DNA of 40,661 bases from Candidatus Zhuqueibacterota bacterium (GCA_016928775.1 JAFGKD010000046.1:1-40661); one strand, 5' to 3'. Numbered from the stretch's first letter, positions 1 through 8,952 are shown. Program-made: numbers and translations. The notes: a model not told the origin generated them from the sequence alone.

Positions 1-386
1 TTGATGGCGGTATAGGCCATCATGATGAGCGTGTAGGTGATGTAGGCATAAACAAGTTTGCCGACCGGACCAAAATCGGGAGTTAAAAAAGTAAATACGC
101 CGATCAAGGCTAACGGCCCGGACATCCAGATCAAGTACGGCCGGAATCGCCCCCATCTGGTATTTGTTCTATCCGCGATAATCCCCATCAGCGGATCATT
201 GACCGCATCCCAAAAGCGGGAGACCATAAGCATCGTGCCCACGGCCGCCGCTGAAATGCCGAAAATATCGGTATAAAAAAACATCAAAAAGTTGACAAAC
301 ATTTGCCAGTAAAGATTGGAAGCGGTATCACCAAGACCGTAGCCAACCTTCTCGATAAAGCGGACATTGTCATTTGTCGATTTCAC
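1..386 (-). CDS. GPH-family sugar:cation symporter, N-terminal part (cut by window edge)
   Basis: The first 128 residues are visible, read from a GTG at 386 with a GGAGG-type ribosome binding site just upstream. They match the glycoside-pentoside-hexuronide:cation symporter family (MelB/XynP/YicJ-like). An EKVGYGLGDTASN opening is followed by a membrane segment, then the family loop with DAVNDPLMG, ADRTNTRWGRFRPYL and further hydrophobic segments. Such proteins are inner-membrane symporters that import di- or oligosaccharides or glycosides with Na+ or H+. The substrate cannot be read from this part. The nearby mannosylglucose phosphorylase and epimerase make a mannobiose-type disaccharide a reasonable guess, but they lie about 5 kb away. 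The rest of the gene is outside the window. Confidence 0.85.
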   Translation of the reverse strand, partial: MKSTNDNVRFIEKVGYGLGDTASNLYWQMFVNFLMFFYTDIFGISAAAVGTMLMVSRFWDAVNDPLMGIIADRTNTRWGRFRPYLIWMSGPLALIGVFTFLTPDFGPVGKLVYAYITYTLIMMAYTAI

Positions 387-612
387 AGCGACCTCCAGAG
401 TTTGAGTGGATTGCCGTAGAAATGGTTGATTGGGGATGGAAATTAACACTTTTTATGACGCTGCAAAATAACAAATTAACATAATTTTTGCAAGATTTTA
501 AACTGCGTGAAAATATCTACTGGGGAAAAATTCACAGAACTTTCAAAAAAGTGAAACGTCTATTTGTGAAACAATTATTCTACTAAAAAGTAGGTTTCAT
601 ACCTCCTCCAAG

Positions 613-642
613 CAAAGCCCGGGCTATCATGCTCGGGCTTTG
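613..642. other. GC-rich inverted repeat in the 387-681 divergent intergenic region
   Basis: A 9-bp perfect inverted repeat (CAAAGCCCG / CGGGCTTTG, arms 613-621 and 634-642) lies about 40 bases upstream of the methyltransferase start. Neither strand has a following T tract, so it does not look like a normal intrinsic terminator. It could be a leader hairpin or an operator. A smaller hairpin (CTACT AAAA AGTAG) sits at 580-593. The rest of this 295-base gap is AT-rich and must contain the promoters of the two divergent genes. Confidence 0.4.
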
Positions 643-681
643 ATCGAATAAGAATACTTTTATTATATCTGGAGAAAAGAA

Positions 682-1338
682 TTGAAAATCGCTGCACACT
701 CTATTCCGTTGTTCATTTTATTTTTGCTCATTGCCATTGTCGAGGCAAAAGAATTACGCGAAAATCCCAAGCTGGATGCAAAAGTCAAGGCATTTTTAAA
801 CAGCGGTGTCCGATGGCGGGACATGAATATACCCACATCTGATGGGCAGTTGCTCTATGATTTAATCATTAAGGGAGGGTACACCAAAGCGCTTGAAATT
901 GGCACCTCGACCGGACATTCAGCGATCTGGATGGCATGGGCGCTGAGCAAAACCGGAGGCAAGCTCATCACTATTGAGATTGATGAGAGTCGCCACCAGA
1001 CGGCATTGGAAAATTTTGCCCGGGCCGGCTTGTCCGATTATATCGATGCGCGATTGGCAGACGCGCATACACTTGTGCGACAACTTGATGGGCCATTTGA
1101 TTTTGTCTTTAGCGATGCCGATAAGGACTGGTACAAACAGTATTTTATTGATATCGATCCCAAACTTATAATCGGTGGTTGTTTCACGGCGCATAACATC
1201 TCGGTTGGGCGTCGGGGACGAGGCGGTCAGTCAGGTACTCGTGAATTTATCGAGTATGTACAAAGTTTGTCCAATTACGAAACCACGATCGACTCCCGTG
1301 GCGGCGGTGTATCCATTAGCTATAAAAAAGCCGAATAA
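682..1338 (+). CDS. class I SAM-dependent O-methyltransferase-like protein with signal peptide
   Basis: The start is a TTG at 682, preceded by GGAG at 671-674. Residues 1-22 form a typical signal peptide or anchor (MKIAAHSIPLFILFLLIAIV then EA). Residues 50 onward form a Rossmann methyltransferase fold. The SAM-binding motif is ALEIGTSTGHSA, an acidic ITIEIDE strand end follows, and the FVFSDADKDWYKQYF stretch resembles the DADKxxY motif of caffeoyl-CoA-type O-methyltransferases (Methyltransf_3/24 families). At 218 aa the catalytic domain is full length. The permease gene starts 5 bases after the stop, so the two probably share a transcript. The exported location is odd because SAM is cytoplasmic; the N-terminus could be a membrane anchor. 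The methyl acceptor is unknown. Confidence 0.75.
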   Translation: MKIAAHSIPLFILFLLIAIVEAKELRENPKLDAKVKAFLNSGVRWRDMNIPTSDGQLLYDLIIKGGYTKALEIGTSTGHSAIWMAWALSKTGGKLITIEIDESRHQTALENFARAGLSDYIDARLADAHTLVRQLDGPFDFVFSDADKDWYKQYFIDIDPKLIIGGCFTAHNISVGRRGRGGQSGTREFIEYVQSLSNYETTIDSRGGGVSISYKKAE

Positions 1339-1343
1339 GCAGA

Positions 1344-2708
1344 ATGCGCCAAACCGACGACAAGCTTGAACGTCGATTGGGGCTGTTCCCGGTCACCAAT
1401 ATCGTCATCGCCAATATGATCGGGGCCGGGATTTTCACCACTTCGGGCTTGCTCATGGGCGATTTACAAAATCCGATCGCCATGATTGTTTTATGGGTAG
1501 TGGGTGGCGTGGTCGCATTATGCGGCGCCTTGAGCTATGGTGAGCTGGGTGCTGCCATGCCGCATGCCGGCGGCGAATATCTGTTTTTGTCACGACTCTA
1601 TAGTCCGGTATTTGGTTTTTTGAGTGGCTGGGTGTCCTTTATCGTTGGTTTTTCAGCGCCAATAGCAGCGTCCTCGCTTGGTTTCAGCGAGTATTTTACC
1701 CGGGCGTTTCCGCAGATCATGGGCTGGAGCACGGCCATCAACCTGCCTCCTGCTCTCATAAAAAAGGGACTGGCTGTTCTCGTTATTGCTCTGTTCACCG
1801 CGGTTCATCTGCGCGGCATCGAATTTGGCGCCAAAATACAAAATGGCCTGACTGTTCTCAAAGTGACATTGATTGTTGGATTAGTAGCTATTGGCTTTGC
1901 GCTTGGTAACGGCGATATGCAGCATTTCAGTCAGGGACAAGCGTTTGTCTTAAACTTTGCCGGCTGGAAAACGCTGGGATTATCGCTCATGTGGATCATG
2001 TTTGGCTACAGTGGATGGAATGCGTCTGTCTACATTGGATCGGAGATCAAAAATCCGTTAAAGACTTTGCCGAGATCATTATTCCTGGGTACGGGCATCG
2101 TTTTGGTGCTGTATGTCGCTTTGAATATTTTGTTCGTTTATGCAGCGTCACCTACGAAGATGCAGGGTGTCATCTCCATAGGCGGCCTGGCGATGCGGAG
2201 TCTTTTTGGTGGTCCAATGGAGTTTGTGACCTCGGTATTGATTTCATTTGCGCTTTTTTCGTCTTTGAGTGCTTTTATCATACTCGGGCCACGAGTGTAT
2301 TATGCTATGGCCAAAGATGGCTATTTTTTTCGCTTTGTCTCGGATGTCCACCCAAAATTTCGCGTCCCGACAAAAGCGATTTTGCTGCAAGCGATCATTT
2401 CAATCATTATGGTGATGTCCGGCACGTTTGATCAGATTTTGACCTATATGGGATTTTCCCTCGGAATTTTTCCCATTTTGGCCGTGTTGGGACTTTTTAG
2501 GCAAAGGAGAGGTGAAACTCCACTCAGGCTGTTCGGCTTTCCATTTGTGCAGTTGATTTACATTTTTGTCGGGCTGATGATTTTAATTCTTTCGCTGCTC
2601 GAGCGACCAGTTGAGTCATCAGTCGCTATTCTCACTGTACTTGTTGGTATCCCAATATTTTTTCTTTTTAAAAAACAAAAACATATAACAAATGGAGGAA
2701 AACCATGA
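1344..2708 (+). CDS. APC-superfamily amino acid permease
   Basis: This 454-aa integral membrane protein has about twelve hydrophobic segments. It carries the APC signature near the N-terminus (NMIGAGIF at residues 24-31, where the unwound TM1 binds substrate), and SYGELGAAMPHAGGEY matches the conserved TM2-loop region of the LAT/AAT-type amino acid transporter family. It most likely sits in the inner membrane and exchanges or imports amino acids; the specificity is not readable. It begins 5 bases after the methyltransferase stop, and its own stop overlaps the next start by four bases (ATGA), indicating translational coupling with the small secreted protein that follows. Confidence 0.88.
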   Translation: MRQTDDKLERRLGLFPVTNIVIANMIGAGIFTTSGLLMGDLQNPIAMIVLWVVGGVVALCGALSYGELGAAMPHAGGEYLFLSRLYSPVFGFLSGWVSFIVGFSAPIAASSLGFSEYFTRAFPQIMGWSTAINLPPALIKKGLAVLVIALFTAVHLRGIEFGAKIQNGLTVLKVTLIVGLVAIGFALGNGDMQHFSQGQAFVLNFAGWKTLGLSLMWIMFGYSGWNASVYIGSEIKNPLKTLPRSLFLGTGIVLVLYVALNILFVYAASPTKMQGVISIGGLAMRSLFGGPMEFVTSVLISFALFSSLSAFIILGPRVYYAMAKDGYFFRFVSDVHPKFRVPTKAILLQAIISIIMVMSGTFDQILTYMGFSLGIFPILAVLGLFRQRRGETPLRLFGFPFVQLIYIFVGLMILILSLLERPVESSVAILTVLVGIPIFFLFKKQKHITNGGKP

Positions 2709-3175
2709 GAAACTCGATGCTGTTTCTGCTGATCCTGGTATTATCGGCTACTGTTTTTGCAGCTGACTTTAGTGGCACCTGGATACTCAACCGTGAAAAG
2801 AGTGAATTAGGCGAAGGCCGTGGCGGACGAATGGCCGCTGCTCAAATGGTTGTTGTCCAAGCCGAGAACACTCTGAAAATTGAACGAACTGTGACGGGTC
2901 GAGATGGCGAAGAACGAGTCATGACAGAAGAGATGACCCTGGATGGCAAAGAGACAAAAACGTCCGGCGAACGCGGCGAAACCATCAATACGGCAAAAAT
3001 GGAAACGGATGTTCTGACCATCAACACTGTACGTAAATTTGAACGCAATGGTGAAACATTTGAAATGACTTCCGAGCAAAAGTGGACGATGGAAGGCGAT
3101 ATGCTGGTTGTAAATTCAAAGACCGAGTCTTCTCGCGGCACGCGTGAGCTAAAATTGGTCTATGATAAAAAATAA
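2705..3175 (+). CDS. small secreted protein, FSGTW family, copy 1
   Basis: This 156-aa protein has a clear signal peptide (MRNSMLFLLILVLSATVFA, cleavage about after residue 19). A charged, beta-rich domain follows, beginning DFSGTWILNREKSELG. That opening is common in small secreted proteins of unknown function in FCB and acidobacterial genomes, with a lipocalin-like fold as one possibility. It is translationally coupled to the permease by an ATGA overlap. The next gene is a clear paralogue, so this is a tandem duplication. No catalytic motif is visible and no function can be assigned. Confidence 0.8.
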   Translation: MRNSMLFLLILVLSATVFAADFSGTWILNREKSELGEGRGGRMAAAQMVVVQAENTLKIERTVTGRDGEERVMTEEMTLDGKETKTSGERGETINTAKMETDVLTINTVRKFERNGETFEMTSEQKWTMEGDMLVVNSKTESSRGTRELKLVYDKK

Positions 3176-3202
3176 ACTCAACAAAAGAATAGGAGAACAA
3201 TA

Positions 3203-3676
3203 ATGCGAAATTTGGTTTTTCTGCTGATCCTGCTGATCTCTGTTGCTGTTGTTGCTGCGGATTTTAGCGGCACCTGGGTGCTGAACCGGGAAAAGAGTGA
3301 GTTGGGCGATGGCCCCGGCGGCCGAATGGCAGCTAAAAAAATGGTCGTTGAACAAAAGGAAAACTCGCTCAAAATCGAGAGCACCCGCGAGGGTCGTGAC
3401 GGGGGCGACCGCACCCGGACGCAAGAGATGACCCTCGATGGAAAAGAAAACAAAGAGACGACGGAGTGGGGAGAATCCGTATCAACCGCACAAATCGTGG
3501 AGGATGTGCTGACCATCGAATCGACGCGCACGTTCGAGCGCGACGGGCAGACAAATTCAATGGAATTTAAACAAACATGGACCCTGGAGGAAGAGGGTAA
3601 GCAATTGGTCGTGAACATGAAATCCAACTCGCCCTGGGGCGAAAATGAATTAAAGATGGTTTACGATAAAGAATAA
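3203..3676 (+). CDS. small secreted protein, FSGTW family, copy 2
   Basis: This 157-aa paralogue of the preceding gene starts 27 bases after it, with a purine-rich AGGAGAACAATA ribosome binding site. It has a signal peptide (MRNLVFLLILLISVAVVAA) and the same framework: DFSGTWVLNREKSELGDG, then GGRMAAKKMVVEQ, then EMTLDGKE, and an ending with KMVYDKE. About half the residues are identical by eye, with the best conservation at both ends and divergence in the central charged region. Function is unknown. Duplication and coupling to a permease suggest an extracytoplasmic binding or stress role, which is inference only. Confidence 0.8.
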   Translation: MRNLVFLLILLISVAVVAADFSGTWVLNREKSELGDGPGGRMAAKKMVVEQKENSLKIESTREGRDGGDRTRTQEMTLDGKENKETTEWGESVSTAQIVEDVLTIESTRTFERDGQTNSMEFKQTWTLEEEGKQLVVNMKSNSPWGENELKMVYDKE

Positions 3677-3802
3677 CTAACGCGTCAACCCGGAACAAGC
3701 TCAAAAGAAACGCTCTGTAGCTGGCCATTTCATAACAGGAGGGTGGATGCAGAGCGTCTCTCTATTAATGCGCCCTGATATGTACAAAGACGATTCACCG
3801 AG

Positions 3803-4168
3803 ATGAATGAAACGCAAAAATCATTGTTGGTTGCCGGATTTGTATTGATCTTGTTCGTGATCTCTCTCAATCTTTTATTCACCAGGCGGCTAACGAATGA
3901 ATTAGCCGCAGCACGATACAATTTTCAACTAAAAAGCTTAACGAGCGGACAATCAAACGACCTGTCTGAAAGTGGTGAATACATCGAAATTGACGTTCTG
4001 GAGCAAAGATTGTGCATCGTCAGTATCATCAAGTATCTTGCTCTGCTCATCGTGGTAATCGTTTTTGTCGCCAGCTATTTTGTGAGAGATAAACGTCTGC
4101 CGCCGGATTGTGACGATGAGTGGGAAGACGAAGAGTGGGACGAAGAAGAGGAGGAGGATGAAAGATAA
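3803..4168 (+). CDS. small two-helix membrane protein with poly-acidic tail
   Basis: This 121-aa protein has a hydrophobic helix at about residues 9-27 and a second at about 73-91. A roughly 45-residue loop separates them, and the protein ends in an extremely acidic tail (DEWEDEEWDEEEEEDER) containing about twenty Asp/Glu. No family was recognised. Both termini probably face the same side of the inner membrane. The acidic tail could bind divalent metal or a basic partner, which is inference. It stands alone between the FSGTW pair and the glycosyltransferase. The start ATG at 3803 has only a weak ribosome binding site, so the exact start is not certain. Confidence 0.6.
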   Translation: MNETQKSLLVAGFVLILFVISLNLLFTRRLTNELAAARYNFQLKSLTSGQSNDLSESGEYIEIDVLEQRLCIVSIIKYLALLIVVIVFVASYFVRDKRLPPDCDDEWEDEEWDEEEEEDER

Positions 4169-4263
4169 ATCGGCTTTTTGACCATCATTCCATCCGCATA
4201 ATTCTTTTTTTAGCTCTATAATTTGAAAATCAATGTGTTCACCAAAAGAAAGCCCTTTGCATT

Positions 4264-5139
4264 ATGAAGCAAACCGATCTAAGCCTCTTGATTCCGTGCT
4301 ACAATGAGGAAGAAAATATTCCGATCGTTTTACCGGAGATCATTGCTTTTGCCAAAGCGCATCATTACAAAATTATCATTGTTAACGATGGCTCATCAGA
4401 CAACTCTAAAAACGAACTGGAAAAATTCAATGATTTGAATATTATCCACATTTTACATCACAAATTAAACCGAGGTTATGGGGCGGCTTTGAAAACCGGC
4501 CTGATGCACTCTGATACCGAGTTCACCATGACGCTCGATGCGGATGGCCAACATCGTTTGGCGGATGTACTCAAACTGTATGATCATATGAAAATCCACG
4601 ACAGTGATATGGTGATCGGATCACGCAAGGGGCAAAAATCAGCGAGCAGTCTGCGCGGCATTGGCAAATTTTTTATCCGAGCCATTGCAAAAATATTGAT
4701 GAAATTGCCGGTTCACGATATCAATTCCGGCATGAAGCTATTTCGAACCGATCTCGGCAAAAAGTATCTGCCGATCTACCCGGACGGCATGTCTTTCAGC
4801 GATATCATGACGCTCACGTTTATCTTCAAGCGGCACCTCGTACATGAGGTACCCATCACGATCGAAAAAAGGCGGGCAGGAAAGAGCACCATCAATGTTA
4901 AAACAGCATTTGAGACCCTCAATGCTATAATCAATATCATCGTGCTGTTTAATCCGATGAAAATATTTCTGCCAACGGCTTTGCTTTTTGTCGCGCTGGG
5001 ACTGATCTGGGGCATTCCCATTCTGCTCGTTGGCAATGGTGTGTCAGTTGGTGCCGGATTGTTGATCACGGTTGGTGTTTTGTGCCTGCTCCTGGGGCTC
5101 ATTGCCGAACAGTTATCGGCAATTCGAACGAATCTCTAA
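4264..5139 (+). CDS. family 2 glycosyltransferase, polyprenyl-phosphate sugar transferase type
   Basis: This 291-aa protein has a GT-A domain of the dolichol-phosphate-mannose synthase-like GT2 group: LLIPCYNEEENIP at the start, VNDGSSDNS for nucleotide-sugar binding, and LDADGQHRL giving the DxD metal site. Two C-terminal membrane helices follow (about residues 236-256 and 262-282). Such enzymes transfer a sugar from a nucleotide donor to a polyprenyl-phosphate at the cytoplasmic face of the membrane, for lipid-linked glycan or glycoprotein assembly. Donor and acceptor cannot be read from sequence. It converges on the GH130 gene with 37 bases between the stops, and no strong terminator was seen there. 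Confidence 0.85.
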   Translation: MKQTDLSLLIPCYNEEENIPIVLPEIIAFAKAHHYKIIIVNDGSSDNSKNELEKFNDLNIIHILHHKLNRGYGAALKTGLMHSDTEFTMTLDADGQHRLADVLKLYDHMKIHDSDMVIGSRKGQKSASSLRGIGKFFIRAIAKILMKLPVHDINSGMKLFRTDLGKKYLPIYPDGMSFSDIMTLTFIFKRHLVHEVPITIEKRRAGKSTINVKTAFETLNAIINIIVLFNPMKIFLPTALLFVALGLIWGIPILLVGNGVSVGAGLLITVGVLCLLLGLIAEQLSAIRTNL

Positions 5140-5176
5140 TGAAAAAAGCACAAATAAACAATATATAGCAAAATCC

Positions 5177-6373
5177 CTACAACTCGATGGCCAAATCCTG
5201 CAAAACTTTTAGATTATTATCGATTAAATTGATACGCTGTTGCACGCAGGCATATGAGCGGCCCGCATCCGCCGGGGTATGCATGCAATAATCGACCAAT
5301 TTGTTGATATGTACCGTTGCGACATGCTGGCGAGTATCCGAAGAAGCGTAATAGATATAAACCTCATCACCGCGTTGTGCCCAGCCGTTTGCAAATGTCA
5401 CATTGGAAACATCACCAACACGCTCTTCACCCTGCGGGGCGATAAAATAGCCGCCGGGCGTATAGGTCTGACGCCAGGGCTCGTCGAGTGCTGTCATGAA
5501 CAGATAAAGCGTGTAGCGCAAGCCCGCCGCCGTGCCGCGAACGCCGTGTGCCAAATGCAGCCAGCCTTTGTCAGTCTTGATCGGCGCTGGTCCGAGTCCA
5601 TTCTTGACCTCTTTGATGGTGTGATATTGACGGTCGTCCACAATAATTTCCGCATCAATAACAGCGGGATTCATGCTCTCCGAGAGTCCCCAGCCAATGC
5701 CGCCGCCGGATCCAGCATCAATAAAGCCATCCTGCGGCCGGGTGTAAAAGGCATATTTCCCGTCAATGAATTCCGGGTGCAGAACAAGATTGCGCTGCTG
5801 CGGTGAACGGGATTGGAAATCCGGCAGGCGCTCCCAGTTTTTCAGATCTGTGCTGCGGGCAATGCCGCCCTGCGCAACCGCGGATGATAGATCACCTTTT
5901 GGCGCGTGCGGATCTTTTCGTTCAGTACAGAAAACACCGTAAATCCAGCCATCTTCGTGCTGAACCAAACGCATATCGTAAACATTTATATCGGGATCTT
6001 CAGTCTCCGGCATAACGACAGGATAATCCCAGTATTTAAAATTATCCACGCCGGTATCGCTCTCGGCAACAGCAAAAAAGGACTTGCGGTCGAGTCCTTC
6101 AACGCGAGCCATAAGATAAAACTTTTCATTCAAATAGATCGCCCCGGCGTTAAAGACGGCATTAATCCCAAGTCGTTCCAGCAGAAATGGATTGCTTTGA
6201 TAGTTCAAATCGTAGCGCCAATGAATCGGCGCATGCGCAGCCTCCAGAACCGGATATTTATAGCGATGATACAGCCCGTTTGTTGATTCCAGTTTTACAT
6301 TAGGGTATTCGATAAATTTTTTATGTTGTTTATAGAGTTCTCTGATTTTTTTTTCAAAGGTTATTTTATCCAT
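5177..6373 (-). CDS. 4-O-beta-D-mannosyl-D-glucose phosphorylase (GH130)
   Basis: This 398-aa protein closely resembles characterised GH130 mannosylglucose phosphorylases (EC 2.4.1.281). Long stretches match my memory of the Bacteroides and Ruminococcus enzymes: [75 protein letters not shown] and YYASSDTR. The enzyme phosphorolyses Man-beta-1,4-Glc to mannose-1-phosphate and glucose in the cytoplasm. I chose the ATG at 6373 over an upstream ATG at 6463 because a GGAG lies just before it, the homologous N-terminus begins there, and the epimerase stop lies 2 bases upstream. It works with the preceding epimerase in beta-mannan catabolism. Confidence 0.93.
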   Translation of the reverse strand: MDKITFEKKIRELYKQHKKFIEYPNVKLESTNGLYHRYKYPVLEAAHAPIHWRYDLNYQSNPFLLERLGINAVFNAGAIYLNEKFYLMARVEGLDRKSFFAVAESDTGVDNFKYWDYPVVMPETEDPDINVYDMRLVQHEDGWIYGVFCTERKDPHAPKGDLSSAVAQGGIARSTDLKNWERLPDFQSRSPQQRNLVLHPEFIDGKYAFYTRPQDGFIDAGSGGGIGWGLSESMNPAVIDAEIIVDDRQYHTIKEVKNGLGPAPIKTDKGWLHLAHGVRGTAAGLRYTLYLFMTALDEPWRQTYTPGGYFIAPQGEERVGDVSNVTFANGWAQRGDEVYIYYASSDTRQHVATVHINKLVDYCMHTPADAGRSYACVQQRINLIDNNLKVLQDLAIEL

Positions 6374-6375
6374 TG

Positions 6376-7599
6376 TCACTCCAGATTTTGTGATTTTAGT
6401 ATTTTTTCCGTGCGACGAAGAATTTCCAGGCAAGCGCGGCAATTGTGATATGGACTTTTCCATTCAGAAACTTTGGGGGCGTTCTGGTAGGGCTTACGTT
6501 CTTTCGAAACGCGCCAAAACCATTCGCCATTTTTTTTATCGATGATATGTTTTTCAATAAAATTCCAGGATTTGATAGCCGCGTTGAGAAATTTTATATC
6601 TTGAGAGATTTCAAAGGCATTTAAGAATCCAACGACCGCTTCCGCCTGCGGCCACCAGTGTTTATCCGTATCCACAATATCTGACGCATTGGCCTCATAA
6701 AAGAGCCCGCCATCACGGTCGATACCCCGCTGCAACACCGCATTCGCCATGTTGATCGAATATTCCTTTATTTTAATTTCAAGTTCATTCATCCCCAAAA
6801 CCTCGGCCGCTTCATACAAAAGCCAGCTACCTTCGATATCATGTCCGAACGATAAAAGATTTGATTTGGGCTGCCACTCTTCATCAAAATAAAGTCTGAA
6901 ATGAAAGCTGTCCGGATCAATAATAAAAGACGTAAATATCTTTATCATCTCGGCCAATTTTTGTTCCAGGCTTTTGTGTTTCAATACCCGGAATAAATTT
7001 GTATAGGCCTCCAGGAGGTGCAGGTGCGTGTTCATGGATTTTTTTTCATTCATATCGGCTGCGCCCAGACGCAGGTCCTCCGCTAAATCCCAGTCGCGCT
7101 CAAAAGCCTCAAAATAGCCTCCATTTTTTGAATCAAAGGCGTAACCTTCAATCATGTCGAAAAAGTGCGTCGCGAGATCAAGGAGCTGTTTTTCCTGCAC
7201 AATTTTGTAATACTCGGCAAGGGCGTAAATAAAAAAAGCTTGACCGTAAATCTTTTTTTTGTCATCGACCGGATTGCCCTGGTAATCGAGCATCCAAAAG
7301 GCACCGCCGTTTTCCGGATCAACAAAGTGATCGACGAGATAGTTAAACGCTCGGTGAGCGAGGGTACTGAGAGAATCTTCCCCCAAAAACTGATAAAGCG
7401 CCGAGTAGGTCCAGAGAAGACGTGTATTCAGAATAAGACCTTTGACAGCTCGACGATCAATTGTGCGGTCATTTTCCATACGACCAATGAAACCGCCATT
7501 TTGATAATCAAGAACCTGAGTTTGCCAGAACGGCGTTAAACCCTCAACAAGCTCACGCTGTACGCGCACTTGCAGGGATTTTATATTTTCTACATCCAT
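6376..7599 (-). CDS. cellobiose 2-epimerase (AGE superfamily)
   Basis: From the ATG at 7599 this gives 407 aa, the usual length of cellobiose 2-epimerases (EC 5.1.3.11). An upstream TTG at 7647 would add 16 poorly fitting residues. The (alpha/alpha)6-barrel family is indicated by [20 protein letters not shown], then [31 protein letters not shown], the [17 protein letters not shown] stretch with its conserved histidines, [11 protein letters not shown] and the [16 protein letters not shown] active-site segment. It converts the reducing-end residue of beta-1,4 disaccharides; with the GH130 gene 2 bases downstream, the likely substrate is mannobiose, giving mannosylglucose for phosphorolysis. Together they form a two-gene beta-mannan salvage operon. 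Confidence 0.9.
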   Translation of the reverse strand: MDVENIKSLQVRVQRELVEGLTPFWQTQVLDYQNGGFIGRMENDRTIDRRAVKGLILNTRLLWTYSALYQFLGEDSLSTLAHRAFNYLVDHFVDPENGGAFWMLDYQGNPVDDKKKIYGQAFFIYALAEYYKIVQEKQLLDLATHFFDMIEGYAFDSKNGGYFEAFERDWDLAEDLRLGAADMNEKKSMNTHLHLLEAYTNLFRVLKHKSLEQKLAEMIKIFTSFIIDPDSFHFRLYFDEEWQPKSNLLSFGHDIEGSWLLYEAAEVLGMNELEIKIKEYSINMANAVLQRGIDRDGGLFYEANASDIVDTDKHWWPQAEAVVGFLNAFEISQDIKFLNAAIKSWNFIEKHIIDKKNGEWFWRVSKERKPYQNAPKVSEWKSPYHNCRACLEILRRTEKILKSQNLE

Positions 7600-7953
7600 A
7601 CCCTTTTCTCTCGCTAAATATCTCCGGAGGTAACCCGGGGGGCACAAAAGTCATAAATTTTGACGGGAAAAGATAGAATAGTTTGCAATGAAAATCAAGT
7701 GCATTATCAAAAAAAGCGTATATCCTCGTGATAAAATAAAAACGTTGGTTCTTAATAAAATATTTTGTATATTATTCAAAGTAATAAATTGTACATGCAT
7801 TTGGGTGTTATGTTTTCTGATCGGCCGTTTTTCCAGCTTTATCGAGTTCATCTCCACGTATGATATTTCCAGGTTAGCTAAAACGATTTATCCGAAGAAA
7901 CAAACCAAGAATTCCATGTACACTATTTTTCACCTATTTAAAGGATGATTCTC
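7600..7953. promoter_or_regulatory. divergent intergenic region: epimerase promoter and long cold-shock leader
   Basis: This AT-rich 354-base stretch separates the minus-strand mannan operon from the plus-strand cold-shock gene. A sigma70-like promoter for the cold-shock gene is visible: TTGGTT at 7745-7750 and TATATT at 7768-7773, spaced 17 bases. It would give an untranslated leader of about 175 nt, which fits the long leaders known for many cold-shock mRNAs. A plus-strand reading frame of 86 codons (7688-7948) crosses the region but looks like translated leader, not a gene. No other coding signal was seen. Confidence 0.45.
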
Positions 7954-8154
7954 ATGGAAACAGGAACCGTCAAGTGGTTCAACAGCTCCAAGGGTTACGG
8001 ATTTATCAGCCGTGAAGATGGAGATGATGTCTTTGTTCACTTTAAAGCAATCGAGGGCGATGGCTACCGAACGCTGGACGAAGGCGACAAAGTACAGTTT
8101 GAAGTTGGTCAAGGTCCCAAAGGTCCGCAGGCGATGAAAGTGTCGCGCATCTGA
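7954..8154 (+). CDS. cold-shock domain protein (Csp family)
   Basis: This 66-aa single cold-shock domain begins [18 protein letters not shown]. It has the RNP1 motif KGYGFI and RNP2 motif VFVHF, followed by the usual GDKVQFEV and GPQAMKV segments. It is an OB-fold RNA/ssDNA chaperone acting in the cytoplasm. The start was taken at the ATG at 7954, since AAAGGA lies 7-8 bases upstream and the domain begins exactly there; an ATT three codons earlier is less likely. It is monocistronic, with an intrinsic terminator right after the stop. Confidence 0.95.
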   Translation: METGTVKWFNSSKGYGFISREDGDDVFVHFKAIEGDGYRTLDEGDKVQFEVGQGPKGPQAMKVSRI

Positions 8155-8175
8155 TTTTCAAATTGCAAAAATTCG

Positions 8176-8207
8176 AGCCCGGATGTAAAAATCCGGGCTT
8201 TTTTTTT
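8176..8207 (+). terminator. intrinsic terminator after the cold-shock gene
   Basis: A perfect 9-bp stem (AGCCCGGAT / ATCCGGGCT, arms 8176-8184 and 8191-8199) with a 6-base loop is followed by eight T residues. It lies 21 bases after the cold-shock stop codon. Confidence 0.92.
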
Positions 8208-8229
8208 GCTCATCCGGAGCAAGCATACG

Positions 8230-8952
8230 ATGAACAAAATGATAAAAATTCTGATAATAATAATTATGATGACGTTTTTAGGCGGTTGTCGCGAGGATCG
8301 AGAAGATATGCCGATATCTGTTGAAACAAAGACGAATGATCCGGAGAAAAAAACATTTTTGGCCCTGGGTGATTCCTACACCATTGGAGAAAGCGTTGAC
8401 CTGAATGAACGTTGGCCCGCACAATTGGTGGATTCCCTCAATGCGCGGGATTTCAACGTTGCCCGCCCACATATCATCGCGGTCACAGGCTGGACGACAA
8501 ATGATCTTTTAAATGGCATCAACCGCGAAAAGCCGCAAGGCCCCTTTGATCTTGTGTCGTTGTTGATTGGCGTGAATAATCAATATCGCGGCAATTCTGT
8601 TGAATCATATCGACCAGATTTTCAGCAGCTCCTGCAACAGGCCATTGCGCTTGCCGGCGGCGATCCGAGACATGTTTTCGTCCTGTCCATTCCGGATTGG
8701 GGGGTGACACCTTTTGCCGCCTATCGCGACAGTCAAAAGATCGCGCAAGAGATTGATGCCTATAATGCAGCGAACCGAGACGAAACGCTGGCGGCTGGCG
8801 CTTTTTATGTTGATATCACAGGCATATCAAGGCAGGCGAAAACCGAGCCCGGGTTGATCGCCGGCGACGGGTTGCATCCATCGGGAGAAATGTACCGGGA
8901 ATGGGTGAAAGTTCTCTTGCCTGTGGTGGAGAAGATTTTAGCGAAGCATTAA
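8230..8952 (+). CDS. SGNH/GDSL-type esterase lipoprotein
   Basis: This 240-aa protein has a lipoprotein signal (a run of Ile/Met, then the lipobox LGGC at about residues 18-21), so it should be lipid-anchored outside the inner membrane. The catalytic domain is SGNH hydrolase: FLALGDSYTIGES carries block I with the nucleophile Ser, LIGVNNQYRG corresponds to the block III Gly/Asn region, and GDGLHPSGEMY is block V with the Asp-His pair. These are esterases, lipases or deacetylases, often acting on acyl or carbohydrate esters; the substrate is unknown. The ATG at 8230 has GGAG 10 bases upstream and was preferred over a TTG at 8206. The 3' end overlaps the convergent cysteine synthase by 4 bases. 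Confidence 0.87.
   Translation: MNKMIKILIIIIMMTFLGGCREDREDMPISVETKTNDPEKKTFLALGDSYTIGESVDLNERWPAQLVDSLNARDFNVARPHIIAVTGWTTNDLLNGINREKPQGPFDLVSLLIGVNNQYRGNSVESYRPDFQQLLQQAIALAGGDPRHVFVLSIPDWGVTPFAAYRDSQKIAQEIDAYNAANRDETLAAGAFYVDITGISRQAKTEPGLIAGDGLHPSGEMYREWVKVLLPVVEKILAKH

Noticed and set aside
58..276. 72-codon plus-strand ORF at the left edge
   Set aside because: It is antisense to the clearly recognisable GPH transporter N-terminus.
7688..7948. 86-codon plus-strand ORF upstream of the cold-shock gene
   Set aside because: Very AT-rich, no family, biased toward Ile/Lys/Phe as expected of non-coding AT-rich DNA, and it spans the likely promoter and leader of the cold-shock gene.
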